Assembly: GCF_003710255.1 (NCBI RefSeq)
Contig: NZ_RHIB01000001.1
Span: 1,674,001-1,738,000 of the forward strand
Direction: 5' to 3'
Source of the DNA: Alteribacter keqinensis
GTDB taxonomy: Bacteria > Bacillota > Bacilli > Bacillales > Salisediminibacteriaceae
DNA length: 64,000 bases
Both the position numbers and the translations under genes were made by a program. Positions 52,813 through 60,042 of the stretch are shown piece by piece (positions within the stretch are counted from its first letter, which is position 1; the number at the start of each line of letters is the position of its first letter). Under the pieces are notes generated by a model. The model had not been told where the DNA came from. It saw nothing but the letters and a program-made list of their open reading frames with translations, and ran no database searches.

Positions 52813-53235
52813 TTATTCTCTAAAGAAAGCCCGGTCAAGAGCCTGCCAAGGCATTAGCGCACAGTTGTGGCGGGCTTTTAATTTATGAACACCTTCAAGA
52901 GAAAGGGCGTCGCCTAAATCGATTTCCTGATCGGTTGGAGGAACTCCGTTTCTTATAAGCTGTTCCATTGCTTCTTTCATTTGATTTACTTCAGTTACAT
53001 GTTTTCCCCGCACCAGAACTGTCATCATTGAACAGGAAGCCATACTGATGCTGCATCCTTCCCCTGTAAAGCTTACATCTTCTATTACATTGTCTTTATT
53101 TATCGTCCAGTAAAGGGTCATCACATCTCCGCACGTGGGATTTTTATAATGCAAATGCTCGTTGCCGCCTTTACGGTGGTTTCTTCTGTACCTGGCATGA
53201 TCCATGATGAGCTGTCTGTATAAATCATCAAGCAT
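52813..53235 (-). CDS. SufU-like Fe-S assembly/sulfur transfer protein, paralogue in the zinc cluster
   Basis: 140 residues. The SufU ligands C35 (PTCGD), D37, C61 (GEGCSIS) and C125 (RHNCAL) are present, together with the SufU-specific insertion around residues 95-112 (NGVPPTDQEIDLGDAL). An additional C68 lies in SMASCSMM. In the family these ligands hold a zinc ion that helps SufS release persulfide. Its place between rpsN2 and a ZagA-like gene, rather than in a suf operon, suggests a zinc-stress paralogue. The real suf operon is not in the window. Confidence 0.87.
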   Translation of the reverse strand: MLDDLYRQLIMDHARYRRNHRKGGNEHLHYKNPTCGDVMTLYWTINKDNVIEDVSFTGEGCSISMASCSMMTVLVRGKHVTEVNQMKEAMEQLIRNGVPPTDQEIDLGDALSLEGVHKLKARHNCALMPWQALDRAFFRE

Positions 53236-53261
53236 TTTTATCAGCCTCCATTCATAAAAAA

Positions 53262-53295
53262 GAGAGCTGAGTGTATGCTTTACACTCAGCTGAAA
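53262..53295 (-). terminator. terminator between rpsN2 and the sufU-like gene
   Basis: On the minus strand CAGCTGAGTGTAA and TACACTCAGCT form a stem, followed by CTCTTTTTT. It should reduce read-through, so sufU-like and zagA-like genes may be expressed at lower level or from their own promoter. Confidence 0.85.
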
Positions 53296-53321
53296 ATCGT
53301 ATTATAGAGGGGGAATCGTGC

Positions 53322-53591
53322 TTACCAGCTTGATTTTTTAACACCAGGAACCTGTCCTCTGTGGGCAAGCTCCCGAAGTGCAATCCGGGACATTTCAAAT
53401 TTGCGCAGGTAGCCTCTTGGTCTGCCTGTTACTTTACAACGGTTGTTCAAACGTGTTGGAGAGGAGTTGCGGGGCAGCTTTGCCAGGGCTGCATAATCTC
53501 CTTTCTCTTTCAGCTCACGTCGTTTCTCTGCATATTGTTCTACTAATCTCTCGCGTTTTTTCTGGCGTTCGACCATTGCTTTCTTAGCCAT
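53322..53591 (-). CDS. rpsN: 30S ribosomal protein S14, zinc-independent paralogue
   Basis: 89 residues. S14 core: [20 protein letters not shown] then [19 protein letters not shown]. The C-plus form of S14 carries two CxxC zinc motifs. This one has only a single cysteine, so it needs no zinc. In B. subtilis the equivalent (RpsN2/YhzA) is Zur-repressed and replaces the zinc form during starvation. It lies 20 bp after the first GTPase gene. Confidence 0.95.
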   Translation of the reverse strand: MAKKAMVERQKKRERLVEQYAEKRRELKEKGDYAALAKLPRNSSPTRLNNRCKVTGRPRGYLRKFEMSRIALRELAHRGQVPGVKKSSW

Positions 53592-53610
53592 ACTATCTTC
53601 CTCCTAATCA

Positions 53611-54597
53611 TTACTTACTTTTTTCACACGTTTTAAATTGTGACTGAAACCACTCATAGTCAAGGTCTTTTCCGATAATCACAAATTCACTTTTTCGACT
53701 GCCGCGGGTTTTCCAGGGAGACCCTGCTTTACCTGCAAAGAGCATATGAACACCTTGAAAGACGATCCTTTTCTCAAATCCCGCAGCAGAAATAATTCCT
53801 TTGTATCGGTACATCTGCTCGCCTTTTTCGTCAATAATCCTGCCAAACCATTTTTCAAAAGCAGTCATGTCCATATCGTTTTCACTCGTCAGAACAATGG
53901 CAGTAATGTCAGGATCAAGGTGATGGGAATTGAGCTCGGATGGTTCAATCAGCCGCTTTTCATGCAGATCAAATGAAAACTTATTGAGCAGATCTTTTAT
54001 GACCACACTTCCATGAGATCCTGACTGAATTTGCGCACCGGGATTTACTGCCAGCAGACGGTTACTTACCTTTTTAACATCTTCCTCTGATACTAGGTCA
54101 GTCTTATTTAGAATAAAATGATCTGCAAACGCCGCCTGCTTAAGAACCTCTTCATGCTCATGCATTTGTTTTGGAAAGTGATAACAATCAATGACGGTAA
54201 TAATGGTGTCCAAATGATAAATCTCTGAAAGTTCCGGGTCGAAAAAAAAGGACTGGGCAATCGGTGCAGGCTCTGCCAGGCCTGTGGTTTCGATTAAAAC
54301 ACGGTCAAAAGGGGTATGTCCCCCTTCTTCCACTGCCTGAATCAGTGCATACAACGTATTTATTAAATCTGTACGGACTTTGCAGCACAGACAACCGTTA
54401 TTCAACTCATAAATGTCTTCTTCCGAACTGATCACCAGTTGATGATCAATACCGGTTTTTCCAAACTCATTCACAATAACAGCGATTCGTTCTTCCTGCT
54501 CGTTCATTAGTATTTCATTTAACAGCGTTGTTTTTCCTGACCCGAGGAAACCTGTCAAAATCGAAACAGGGATTCGTTCAGGTCGCTTAAACACCAT
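53611..54597 (-). CDS. COG0523 G3E GTPase, second zinc metallochaperone
   Basis: 328 residues from ATG 54597. Walker A GFLGSGKTT (16-24), CLCC (C69-x-C71-C72), ETTG, and NKTD are present. The C-terminal CobW_C domain (FVIIGKDLDYEWFQ) is shorter than in the ZagA-like paralogue at 51607. First gene of the operon, with a perfect Zur box 39 bp upstream. The two GTPases probably serve different clients. Confidence 0.9.
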   Translation of the reverse strand: MVFKRPERIPVSILTGFLGSGKTTLLNEILMNEQEERIAVIVNEFGKTGIDHQLVISSEEDIYELNNGCLCCKVRTDLINTLYALIQAVEEGGHTPFDRVLIETTGLAEPAPIAQSFFFDPELSEIYHLDTIITVIDCYHFPKQMHEHEEVLKQAAFADHFILNKTDLVSEEDVKKVSNRLLAVNPGAQIQSGSHGSVVIKDLLNKFSFDLHEKRLIEPSELNSHHLDPDITAIVLTSENDMDMTAFEKWFGRIIDEKGEQMYRYKGIISAAGFEKRIVFQGVHMLFAGKAGSPWKTRGSRKSEFVIIGKDLDYEWFQSQFKTCEKSK

Positions 54598-54635
54598 ATA
54601 ACAACCACCCGCAATTCTTTGAATGATCACACCAT

Positions 54636-54652
54636 ATCGTAACTGTTACGAT
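54636..54652 (-). promoter_or_regulatory. Zur box 1
   Basis: ATCGTAAC-T-GTTACGAT is a perfect 8-1-8 palindrome matching the Bacillus Zur consensus (TCGTAATnATTACGA). It lies 39 bp upstream of the first GTPase start. Confidence 0.9.
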
Positions 54653-54668
54653 TTACACTTTGGATTTT

Positions 54669-54685
54669 ATCGTAATGATTACGAT
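54669..54685 (-). promoter_or_regulatory. Zur box 2
   Basis: ATCGTAAT-G-ATTACGAT is a perfect consensus Zur palindrome. It overlaps the last codons of the dcd-like gene and is 33 bp from box 1 (three helical turns), so cooperative binding is possible. Confidence 0.92.
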
Positions 54686-55248
54686 TTGTCAAAGGGGGTC
54701 TTCTGTTTTACATTTTTTACTTCCATGTCCTTATAAATCATGCTGCCAACAGCACCGGTCTGATGCTGATACTTGCCTTTGTACGGCTTTTCACTTGGAC
54801 GATCCATCTCTGCAAAAACGAGCTGACAGATGCGCCTGCCCGAAGTCAGCTCAATAGGTACTTTATTTGCATTGAATAATTCAAGAGTGATTTCACCTTT
54901 AAAGCCCGGATCAACCCACCCCGCATTTTGAATAAAGAGCCCCATTCTCCCAATACTGCTTCGTCCTTCAACAAATGCAGAAAGGCAGTCTGGTAACTCT
55001 ATGGACTGTTCCGTTGCAGCTAGAAGAAATGATTGAGGGGGCATGATCACACGTTCAGTTTCAAAGGAAACTTCCTGTACCGGCCGGTTAAGTGAAATCA
55101 GCTCCACCTGATGCTCGTTCATTTTTCTGAAACTGGTCCCCAGAGTCAGATCCACAGAAGCAGGTTGAATCTGCTCTTCTGTTATTGGAGTAATGGATAA
55201 CAGTCCCTGCTGCATATACTGTTTTATTCCTGAATCCGATAAAATCAT
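54679..55248 (-). CDS. dCTP deaminase (Zur-regulated)
   Basis: 189 residues from ATG 55248, with GGGG 6 nt upstream. Trimeric dUTPase-like fold: IQPASVDLTLG (27-37), EGRSSIGRMG (94-103), WVDPGFKGEITLELFN (111-126, with a catalytic-type Glu123), and KGKYQHQTG near 158. Deaminates dCTP without zinc, feeding dUTP/dUMP for thymidylate. B. subtilis uses a zinc dCMP deaminase instead, so this gene may be the zinc-sparing substitute. Bifunctional deaminase-dUTPase activity cannot be excluded. Confidence 0.87.
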   Translation of the reverse strand: MILSDSGIKQYMQQGLLSITPITEEQIQPASVDLTLGTSFRKMNEHQVELISLNRPVQEVSFETERVIMPPQSFLLAATEQSIELPDCLSAFVEGRSSIGRMGLFIQNAGWVDPGFKGEITLELFNANKVPIELTSGRRICQLVFAEMDRPSEKPYKGKYQHQTGAVGSMIYKDMEVKNVKQKTPFDKS

Positions 55249-55298
55249 TGGCATCCCCTTTACATGTATGAATAGATTATGATTAAATACCATTATAA

Positions 55299-55315
55299 AA
55301 CGTAACTATTACGAT
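55299..55315. promoter_or_regulatory. Zur box 3
   Basis: AACGTAAC-T-ATTACGAT matches the Zur consensus with two differences. It is placed between the divergent dcd-like gene (51 bp from its start) and the unknown 118-residue gene (35 bp), so it may control both. Confidence 0.8.
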
Positions 55316-55349
55316 TTAAAGAGAGGATTTGAGGAAGGGGTCGTCCAAG

Positions 55350-55706
55350 ATGAACGAACGGCGATATGAATTTGCCCGTCATCAGTGTATTCAGCGTTTA
55401 CCGGAGCCGGAACGAAGCGTCTATTTATTTGTTGAAAAAAGAGAACTGTCTCTTGCTGACGAAGCAGTGAGTGAAAACCATTATGTACGTCTTCTTCAGC
55501 AACAGTCTCCGATCTTTGCGGCAGCGGAACACTTCAAAATGGAAGCGGCCGTTGTATTCGAAACCGTTCAGCGTATTGAAGCTTCTCTGGAGGCAAAGGT
55601 CTCAGAGTATGAAAAGCGCCTTAAGCTGATTGATTATACAGACGAATTTCGTTTGCAGGGGCTGTGCCTTGCAGATGAGCGGGTAAAGTATTACTTTCTG
55701 GTGTAG
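55350..55706 (+). CDS. unknown protein divergent from the Zur-controlled dcd
   Basis: 118 residues from ATG 55350, with AAGGGG upstream. Soluble, strongly helical, with mixed charge (EYEKRLKLIDYTDEFRLQG). One Cys and one His near the start (RHQC) and a second Cys later. No family recognised. A Zur-like palindrome lies 35 bp upstream, so it is probably induced by zinc starvation. Could be a small adaptor or regulator. Confidence 0.6.
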   Translation: MNERRYEFARHQCIQRLPEPERSVYLFVEKRELSLADEAVSENHYVRLLQQQSPIFAAAEHFKMEAAVVFETVQRIEASLEAKVSEYEKRLKLIDYTDEFRLQGLCLADERVKYYFLV

Positions 55707-55828
55707 GGATAATCATGGTGAGGGGTGCAGGAGCTTCTTAACTTCTTTAACGGCTTCATCACTGTGATTGACGGATTAACCGCTCCCATTACCGGGTTGG
55801 CTGAAAAAATCACTCAATAGAAATAAAA

Positions 55829-56151
55829 AACGAGGCTGAGACATAAAAAAAGTGTTTAGCTGAGAATGCGAACGATCCGCTGTCAAAGCTGATGAAATAT
55901 CCGCAGAATCCTGCGGGATGAAAAGCAAAGGTGAGACCCCAGTGACGAGCGTTTGCTTCATGAGAATGCGACGAGTTGCTTCGACGCATACAGCTTCATA
56001 AGGGTATCTGGCAGAGGAAGATGCAGGTAAGCTGGAGGAGGGTAACCCGCTTCCCGCGGAAAGCGAAGTATATTTCAGGAGCGGTTTATTAGCGCCGATT
56101 TGGTTTGTTCAGATTCTCGTTAACTATAACACTTTTGTCCCTGCTTCGCCT
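55829..56151 (+). repeat. long intergenic repeat, copy B
   Basis: Begins GAGGCTGAGACATAAAAAAA and ends ACACTTTTGTCCC. Internal blocks identical to copy A include ATGCGACGAGTTGCTTCGAC, GCTGGAGGAGGGTAACCCGC and CGGAAAGCGAAGTATATTTC. It lacks the nested palindrome present in copy A. Between 55707 and 55828 no convincing gene is visible. Confidence 0.75.
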
Positions 56152-56160
56152 CTCCATCTA

Positions 56161-56898
56161 TTACGACTGCATCGGGCGCACAACCACTTCGTTCACATTT
56201 ACAGAAGCGGGCTGTCCGATCGCATAGACAACGGCATTGGCAATATCCACCGCCTTAAGCTTGTTCATGTCACGGTCTTTAAACATAGCAATGACATCCT
56301 CATCCGTGATGTGTTCTGTGAGCTCAGATTCCACAGCACCAGGTGAAATGTTTGTTACCCGGACACCGGCTTTGGACAGCTCTTTTTCCATCCCCATGGA
56401 CAGTGCGCGAACCGCGTATTTCGTGGCACTGTAAACGGCACTTGAAGGGAAAACTTCGTGCCCGGCAACACTGGAGACGTTAATAATCTGACCGCCGCCC
56501 TGTTCCAGCATGGCCGGAAGTGACGCATGGATGCCGAAAAGAACCCCTTTGATATTCACATCGACCATTCTTTCCCATTCATCGACCTTGTCGTTTTTCA
56601 TAAATGACAATTGCATCACACCTGCATTATTCACAAGCACATCAACACTGTCAAATTCCTGTTTCGCCTTTTCAACGAGCTGCTCAACTTCCGTTCTGTT
56701 TGTCACATCGGTTTTCACAACAAGTGACTTTTGTGCGGTTTCTGATTCAATTCGAGATGACAATTGTTCAAGCTTGTCCGTCCGTCGTGCTGCAAGAACA
56801 ACCTTTGCACCAGCTTCTGCGGCTAGTAAAGCAATCGCCTCGCCGATTCCGCTGCTTGCTCCTGTAATAACAACAACCTTGTCTTTTACATTTTCCAT
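56161..56898 (-). CDS. short-chain dehydrogenase/reductase
   Basis: 245 residues from ATG 56898, with AAAGGAGAGG upstream. Cofactor motif [12 protein letters not shown] (12-23), NNAGVM (about 89-94), and the active-site triad S (VSSVAG), Y and K in YSATKYAV (about 155-162). The Arg in LAARRT suggests NADP(H). Similar to YdfG/YciK-type serine or 3-hydroxy acid dehydrogenases; substrate unknown. Confidence 0.88.
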   Translation of the reverse strand: MENVKDKVVVITGASSGIGEAIALLAAEAGAKVVLAARRTDKLEQLSSRIESETAQKSLVVKTDVTNRTEVEQLVEKAKQEFDSVDVLVNNAGVMQLSFMKNDKVDEWERMVDVNIKGVLFGIHASLPAMLEQGGGQIINVSSVAGHEVFPSSAVYSATKYAVRALSMGMEKELSKAGVRVTNISPGAVESELTEHITDEDVIAMFKDRDMNKLKAVDIANAVVYAIGQPASVNVNEVVVRPMQS

Positions 56899-56929
56899 TT
56901 TGCACCTCTCCTTTCGATCGTTGAGCAAT

Positions 56930-57019
56930 TTACTCACCTTTTACCTTCGCTTCAACAGAATTCCAATTTAAGGACAATACACCTATTAAAATAAGCAGAG
57001 CCATCACGCTTTTTCCCAT
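56930..57019 (-). CDS. 29-residue signal-peptide-like small protein
   Basis: From ATG 57019 (AGGGGA 9 nt upstream) the product is [20 protein letters not shown] then SVEAKVKGE. The basic start, hydrophobic core and VEA-K site resemble a Sec signal peptide with only a few residues after cleavage. It could be a secreted oligopeptide, a membrane peptide or the stub of a lost exported protein. It ends 32 bp before the SDR gene on the same strand. Confidence 0.35.
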   Translation of the reverse strand: MGKSVMALLILIGVLSLNWNSVEAKVKGE

Positions 57020-57187
57020 TTTCAAAAGTCCCCTCATGCTTTACGTTTTTACCTGTCCCTCATCAGGCAGGTCTATGCACTTAGCCCCTCCCTAAATTAT
57101 CCATTTATCCGTTGCACACTTCCTACCCCCACACCTGGACTTCTTTACTCTTTTAAAGTGTGTACATATTTTTAGTATTTTCTTAAC

Positions 57188-57215
57188 TTTCAATACTTTC
57201 CCATTCTGCTATATT
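57188..57215 (+). promoter_or_regulatory. promoter of the EndoU-like gene
   Basis: TTTCAA, 16-nt spacer, TATATT, 43 bp before the start codon. Moderate match to sigma-A. Confidence 0.45.
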
Positions 57216-57258
57216 AAAAGAGTTCGACCAAACATACCTTTGAAGGAGAGAAAAGCTG

Positions 57259-57834
57259 ATGCACACTTATGTAAAACGTTCGTTGTCTATGTTCCTCGCT
57301 CTTATTGTCATGCTTATTGCCCTGCCTGTTTCGGAAGTGGAAGCCAATACATATGATTGGAATATCTACTCCAATTCCATTGAGTACAAACAAACGGGTC
57401 AGTCATTCACAAACCGTTCCTGCGGTCAGGTTAACAATGCAACTCAAGGATTCTTCCGTCTCCCCAATACCTCTTCATCTCAAACCATCGCAAGCTACCC
57501 GATCGACCACCGAAGTGTTGAACTCGATTTTGGAAGCTGTTCCACTTACGGAATGACACACGTGTTAGCCCGTCACGCTCCGGAACACTTTATCGGTAAC
57601 CCGACACCTGTACAATCTTTCTTTAACCCCGGCCGCTCCCTCGGAAACTATGAAGCAATTATCGGCGACATTATTGCCCAAAACCGCACGCAAATTGCCA
57701 ACTATGGATTTACAAGTAACGGTACTGTCGTGTACGGTAATGTTAGTCAAGGCTCTGTCCGCCTCGTCATTAAAGGCGGTAAAGTTATTACCATGTATCC
57801 ATCAGGGTGGGGACTTGGTGAACGTCAATATTAA
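57259..57834 (+). CDS. secreted EndoU-like nuclease (putative toxin)
   Basis: 191 residues. A Sec signal peptide ends at about VEA-N30. The mature part carries the pattern of bacterial EndoU nucleases: MTHVLARHAPEHF (H101, H106, H110), an FFNPGRSLGNYEAIIGDII segment, then VRLVIKGGKVITMYPSGW with K172, K175 and the T178-x-Y180-P closing motif. Such domains cleave RNA in polymorphic toxins. Here there is no delivery module, only the signal peptide. Three cysteines are present (C55, C94 and none later is certain). GAAGGAGAG precedes the ATG. The next gene is 15 bp away. Confidence 0.65.
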   Translation: MHTYVKRSLSMFLALIVMLIALPVSEVEANTYDWNIYSNSIEYKQTGQSFTNRSCGQVNNATQGFFRLPNTSSSQTIASYPIDHRSVELDFGSCSTYGMTHVLARHAPEHFIGNPTPVQSFFNPGRSLGNYEAIIGDIIAQNRTQIANYGFTSNGTVVYGNVSQGSVRLVIKGGKVITMYPSGWGLGERQY

Positions 57835-57849
57835 GAGGACTGATGCCGT

Positions 57850-58353
57850 TTGATTTCAGTAGAAAGCTACTTTACAGTGCAAGATAAAAAGGAGAAATCA
57901 TGGATCCCCTGCTCAGACCTGGAGAAACTCTCAACACATCTTCCCTTAACTCAACCCGTGTTCCCGGGTATTCTCGTTATCCAGGGGGACGAGTACTTTG
58001 CTTTTGGTGAAAAGTATGAAGACAGCATCGACCAGCTGTGGCTGGGACTGCTTCACTCCCTGGAAAATCTGGGTGAAGAAGGAACATCGCCTTTCGTTTA
58101 TCAGCCCATCGATTTTTATATGAAAAAGAGCGAAGACGCTTTGGTTATCAGCATTACCCACAGGGGTACCATCATGGACGAGTGGACGTTTCCATTCGAC
58201 GAAGCTGTAACCGCGATTCTTCATGGTGCCGAAGATTTTTTTACTACAGTCAAAATGCTGAACCTCCAGCTGTTTAAAGACGACATTCATCTCATACAAT
58301 GCCGGATCATTGATTTGAAAGAAGACTATAAAAAAAGCAGCGGGTCCCAGTAG
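57850..58353 (+). CDS. putative cytosolic immunity protein for the EndoU-like nuclease
   Basis: 167 residues, TTG start with GAGGA upstream, 15 bp after the EndoU-like gene and before a shared terminator. Acidic and soluble (EKYEDSIDQLWLGLLHSLEN, GEEGTSPF) with no signal peptide. The family was not recognised. Size, charge, position and lack of export fit an immunity protein, but this is inference from context. Confidence 0.6.
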   Translation: MISVESYFTVQDKKEKSWIPCSDLEKLSTHLPLTQPVFPGILVIQGDEYFAFGEKYEDSIDQLWLGLLHSLENLGEEGTSPFVYQPIDFYMKKSEDALVISITHRGTIMDEWTFPFDEAVTAILHGAEDFFTTVKMLNLQLFKDDIHLIQCRIIDLKEDYKKSSGSQ

Positions 58354-58371
58354 GGAACGCTGCTTTTTTTA
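58331..58371 (+). terminator. terminator of the EndoU-like/immunity pair
   Basis: AAAAAAGCAGCG pairs with CGCTGCTTTTTTT. The 5' arm lies inside the last codons. Confidence 0.9.
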
Positions 58372-58445
58372 TATTTTAAAGGCCGTACCACGAAAGGTTT
58401 GTACTGTTCATTATAAATTTCCGGGTGCCTGTTCCCAGCCACCTG

Positions 58446-59108
58446 CTACTGCTTTTTTCTGCGATCGTTTCCCGTAAAGAAAAGAGCCAGGAATAAGCCA
58501 ACACCGCCTAACAGGAATGACATGGATGCAGCTACTGCAATAAAGGCTTCGTTCGTAGCAAAACCGGATGTGCCGGCTGCGAAAATACCGAACAGCACAA
58601 GTCCAACGGCGGCAGTGTAAAGCAGTGCCCGGATCCGGTTCATAGCAAATTTCTTTTTCGTATCCATCGTCAAAGCACCGTAAGTGAGGACAGTCCCTCC
58701 GGCTACAGCGAAAATGCTGGCTCCTACGACACTGACTGCCGGGGCATTCATAAAGTAGAGCATCAAAGGAGTAAGTAAGCCGAACAGAATTAACAGAGAG
58801 CCAATGACAATTCCAGTTGCACCGATCCGATTGGTCCAGGAGGAGTACACAGTCTGTTTCGTTTCATCCTGTCCTGCTTTTCTCATATCCTCAACGAGGC
58901 CTGTGAGATCTCCCATAGATGCAGCCGCTTCCTTGAACGCCTGATCTTCATCGAGTCCCCGGATTTTGTAGTCGGCTATTTTCTCCTTCATATTTGTAGC
59001 CAGTTCCTCTTTTAAATCATACAGTTGCTGACTTTCTCCCATATTTGCAAAAACATCGTCCAAGTACCGGTGGACTCTGTTGTGTTTTGCTTTTTCACGA
59101 TTTTCCAT
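58446..59108 (-). CDS. HAAS-domain membrane protein
   Basis: 220 residues. The N-terminal ~75 residues form a HAAS domain (VHRYLDDVFANMGES, YDLKEELATNMKEKIADY, AFKEAAASMGDL). Six hydrophobic segments follow from residue 95. HAAS proteins are partners of PadR regulators, and the PadR gene overlaps the start by 14 bp. Likely a membrane signal input or target of that regulator. Confidence 0.8.
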   Translation of the reverse strand: MENREKAKHNRVHRYLDDVFANMGESQQLYDLKEELATNMKEKIADYKIRGLDEDQAFKEAAASMGDLTGLVEDMRKAGQDETKQTVYSSWTNRIGATGIVIGSLLILFGLLTPLMLYFMNAPAVSVVGASIFAVAGGTVLTYGALTMDTKKKFAMNRIRALLYTAAVGLVLFGIFAAGTSGFATNEAFIAVAASMSFLLGGVGLFLALFFTGNDRRKKQ

Positions 59109-59448
59109 GGCTGATCTCTCCCTTAATTAATTTATCGAGAACTTTTTGTGCAAAAAGCCAGTCTTTTACGTTCTGTTCATAGCGTTTTTTTCCCTCATCG
59201 GTAATCCGGTAATATTTCCTTCTTCCTCCCTGGGTTTCATCTCCCCAGTAAGAACTGATGAACCCTTCTTTCTCCAGTCTTCGAAAAGCGGTGTAGAGCG
59301 TCGCCTCCTTTAACTCGTACTCATTGTCACTCAATGCAATGATGGATTTATAAATTTCATATCCGTAGCTGTCTCCCTGCCGGAGTATGTTTAAAATAAT
59401 GGTCACTGTATTTCCGCGAATAATATCGGTGGATATTGTTCCACTCAT
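59095..59448 (-). CDS. PadR-family transcriptional regulator
   Basis: 117 residues. Winged-helix core: ILNILRQGDSYGYEIYKSI, ATLYTAFRRLEKEGFISSYW, then the wing GGRRKYYRITDEGKKR. Compact, without the N-terminal extension seen in the PadR-type protein at 37976. Forms an operon with the HAAS membrane protein. Confidence 0.9.
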   Translation of the reverse strand: MSGTISTDIIRGNTVTIILNILRQGDSYGYEIYKSIIALSDNEYELKEATLYTAFRRLEKEGFISSYWGDETQGGRRKYYRITDEGKKRYEQNVKDWLFAQKVLDKLIKGEISHGKS

Positions 59449-59552
59449 ACTACATCACCTCCTAATGTATACTTTATGAAATATTACTGTGTCTGTCAAT
59501 GTAATATGCATGAAAAAATTGACTGCCAGTACGCAGTCAATCTTTAAGTCCA

Positions 59553-59975
59553 TCATTCCCATGGATCCGTAAAGAAAATCTCCGTTGGAAGGTGCGGTTC
59601 CATAAGATAGATAATAACAGTGACTATAAATACAGCTCCAACCCAGAAGAACGCAATAATGTGCTCTTTTTCTCCGGGATTGATCTTTAATTCCATCACG
59701 CCTCTGTATGTGAGAAGAATGAAGAAAAACGGGAGCACAACATACATGGGGTTAATCATAACTGTGGTTAAATTAATGAACATACTTAAAATAAAGACAC
59801 CCATGATGACAAATTCCGTAAGGATATGGTGCCTTGGTTTCGGTTTATTGAACTCCCATTTAAAGATGTTTTGGGTATTGCCGAGTTTTCTGCGTAGCAG
59901 GTATTCAATACTGTAAAAAACAAAAACCATAACAACGATTGCAAGAAAAAACCACATTGTAGGTGTAGAAGTCAT
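59553..59975 (-). CDS. DUF4181 membrane protein
   Basis: 140 residues with four membrane segments (about 6-25, 53-68, 77-95, 105-125). The RRKLGNTQNIFKWEFNKPKP and SMFINLTTVMINP segments are typical of DUF4181. Function unknown. Confidence 0.7.
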   Translation of the reverse strand: MTSTPTMWFFLAIVVMVFVFYSIEYLLRRKLGNTQNIFKWEFNKPKPRHHILTEFVIMGVFILSMFINLTTVMINPMYVVLPFFFILLTYRGVMELKINPGEKEHIIAFFWVGAVFIVTVIIYLMEPHLPTEIFFTDPWE

Positions 59976-60042
59976 ATACGATTCACTCCTCGGGGTGACA
60001 TTGATTCTACTAACCTACCATTATATGGATCCACTTTCAAAC

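Noticed and set aside
55725-55820. 31-residue hydrophobic peptide gene (GTG start, VQELLNFFNGFITVIDGLTA)
   Set aside because: It resembles an amphipathic toxin-like peptide, but the only purine-rich stretch touches the start codon with no spacer, and no other start exists in frame.
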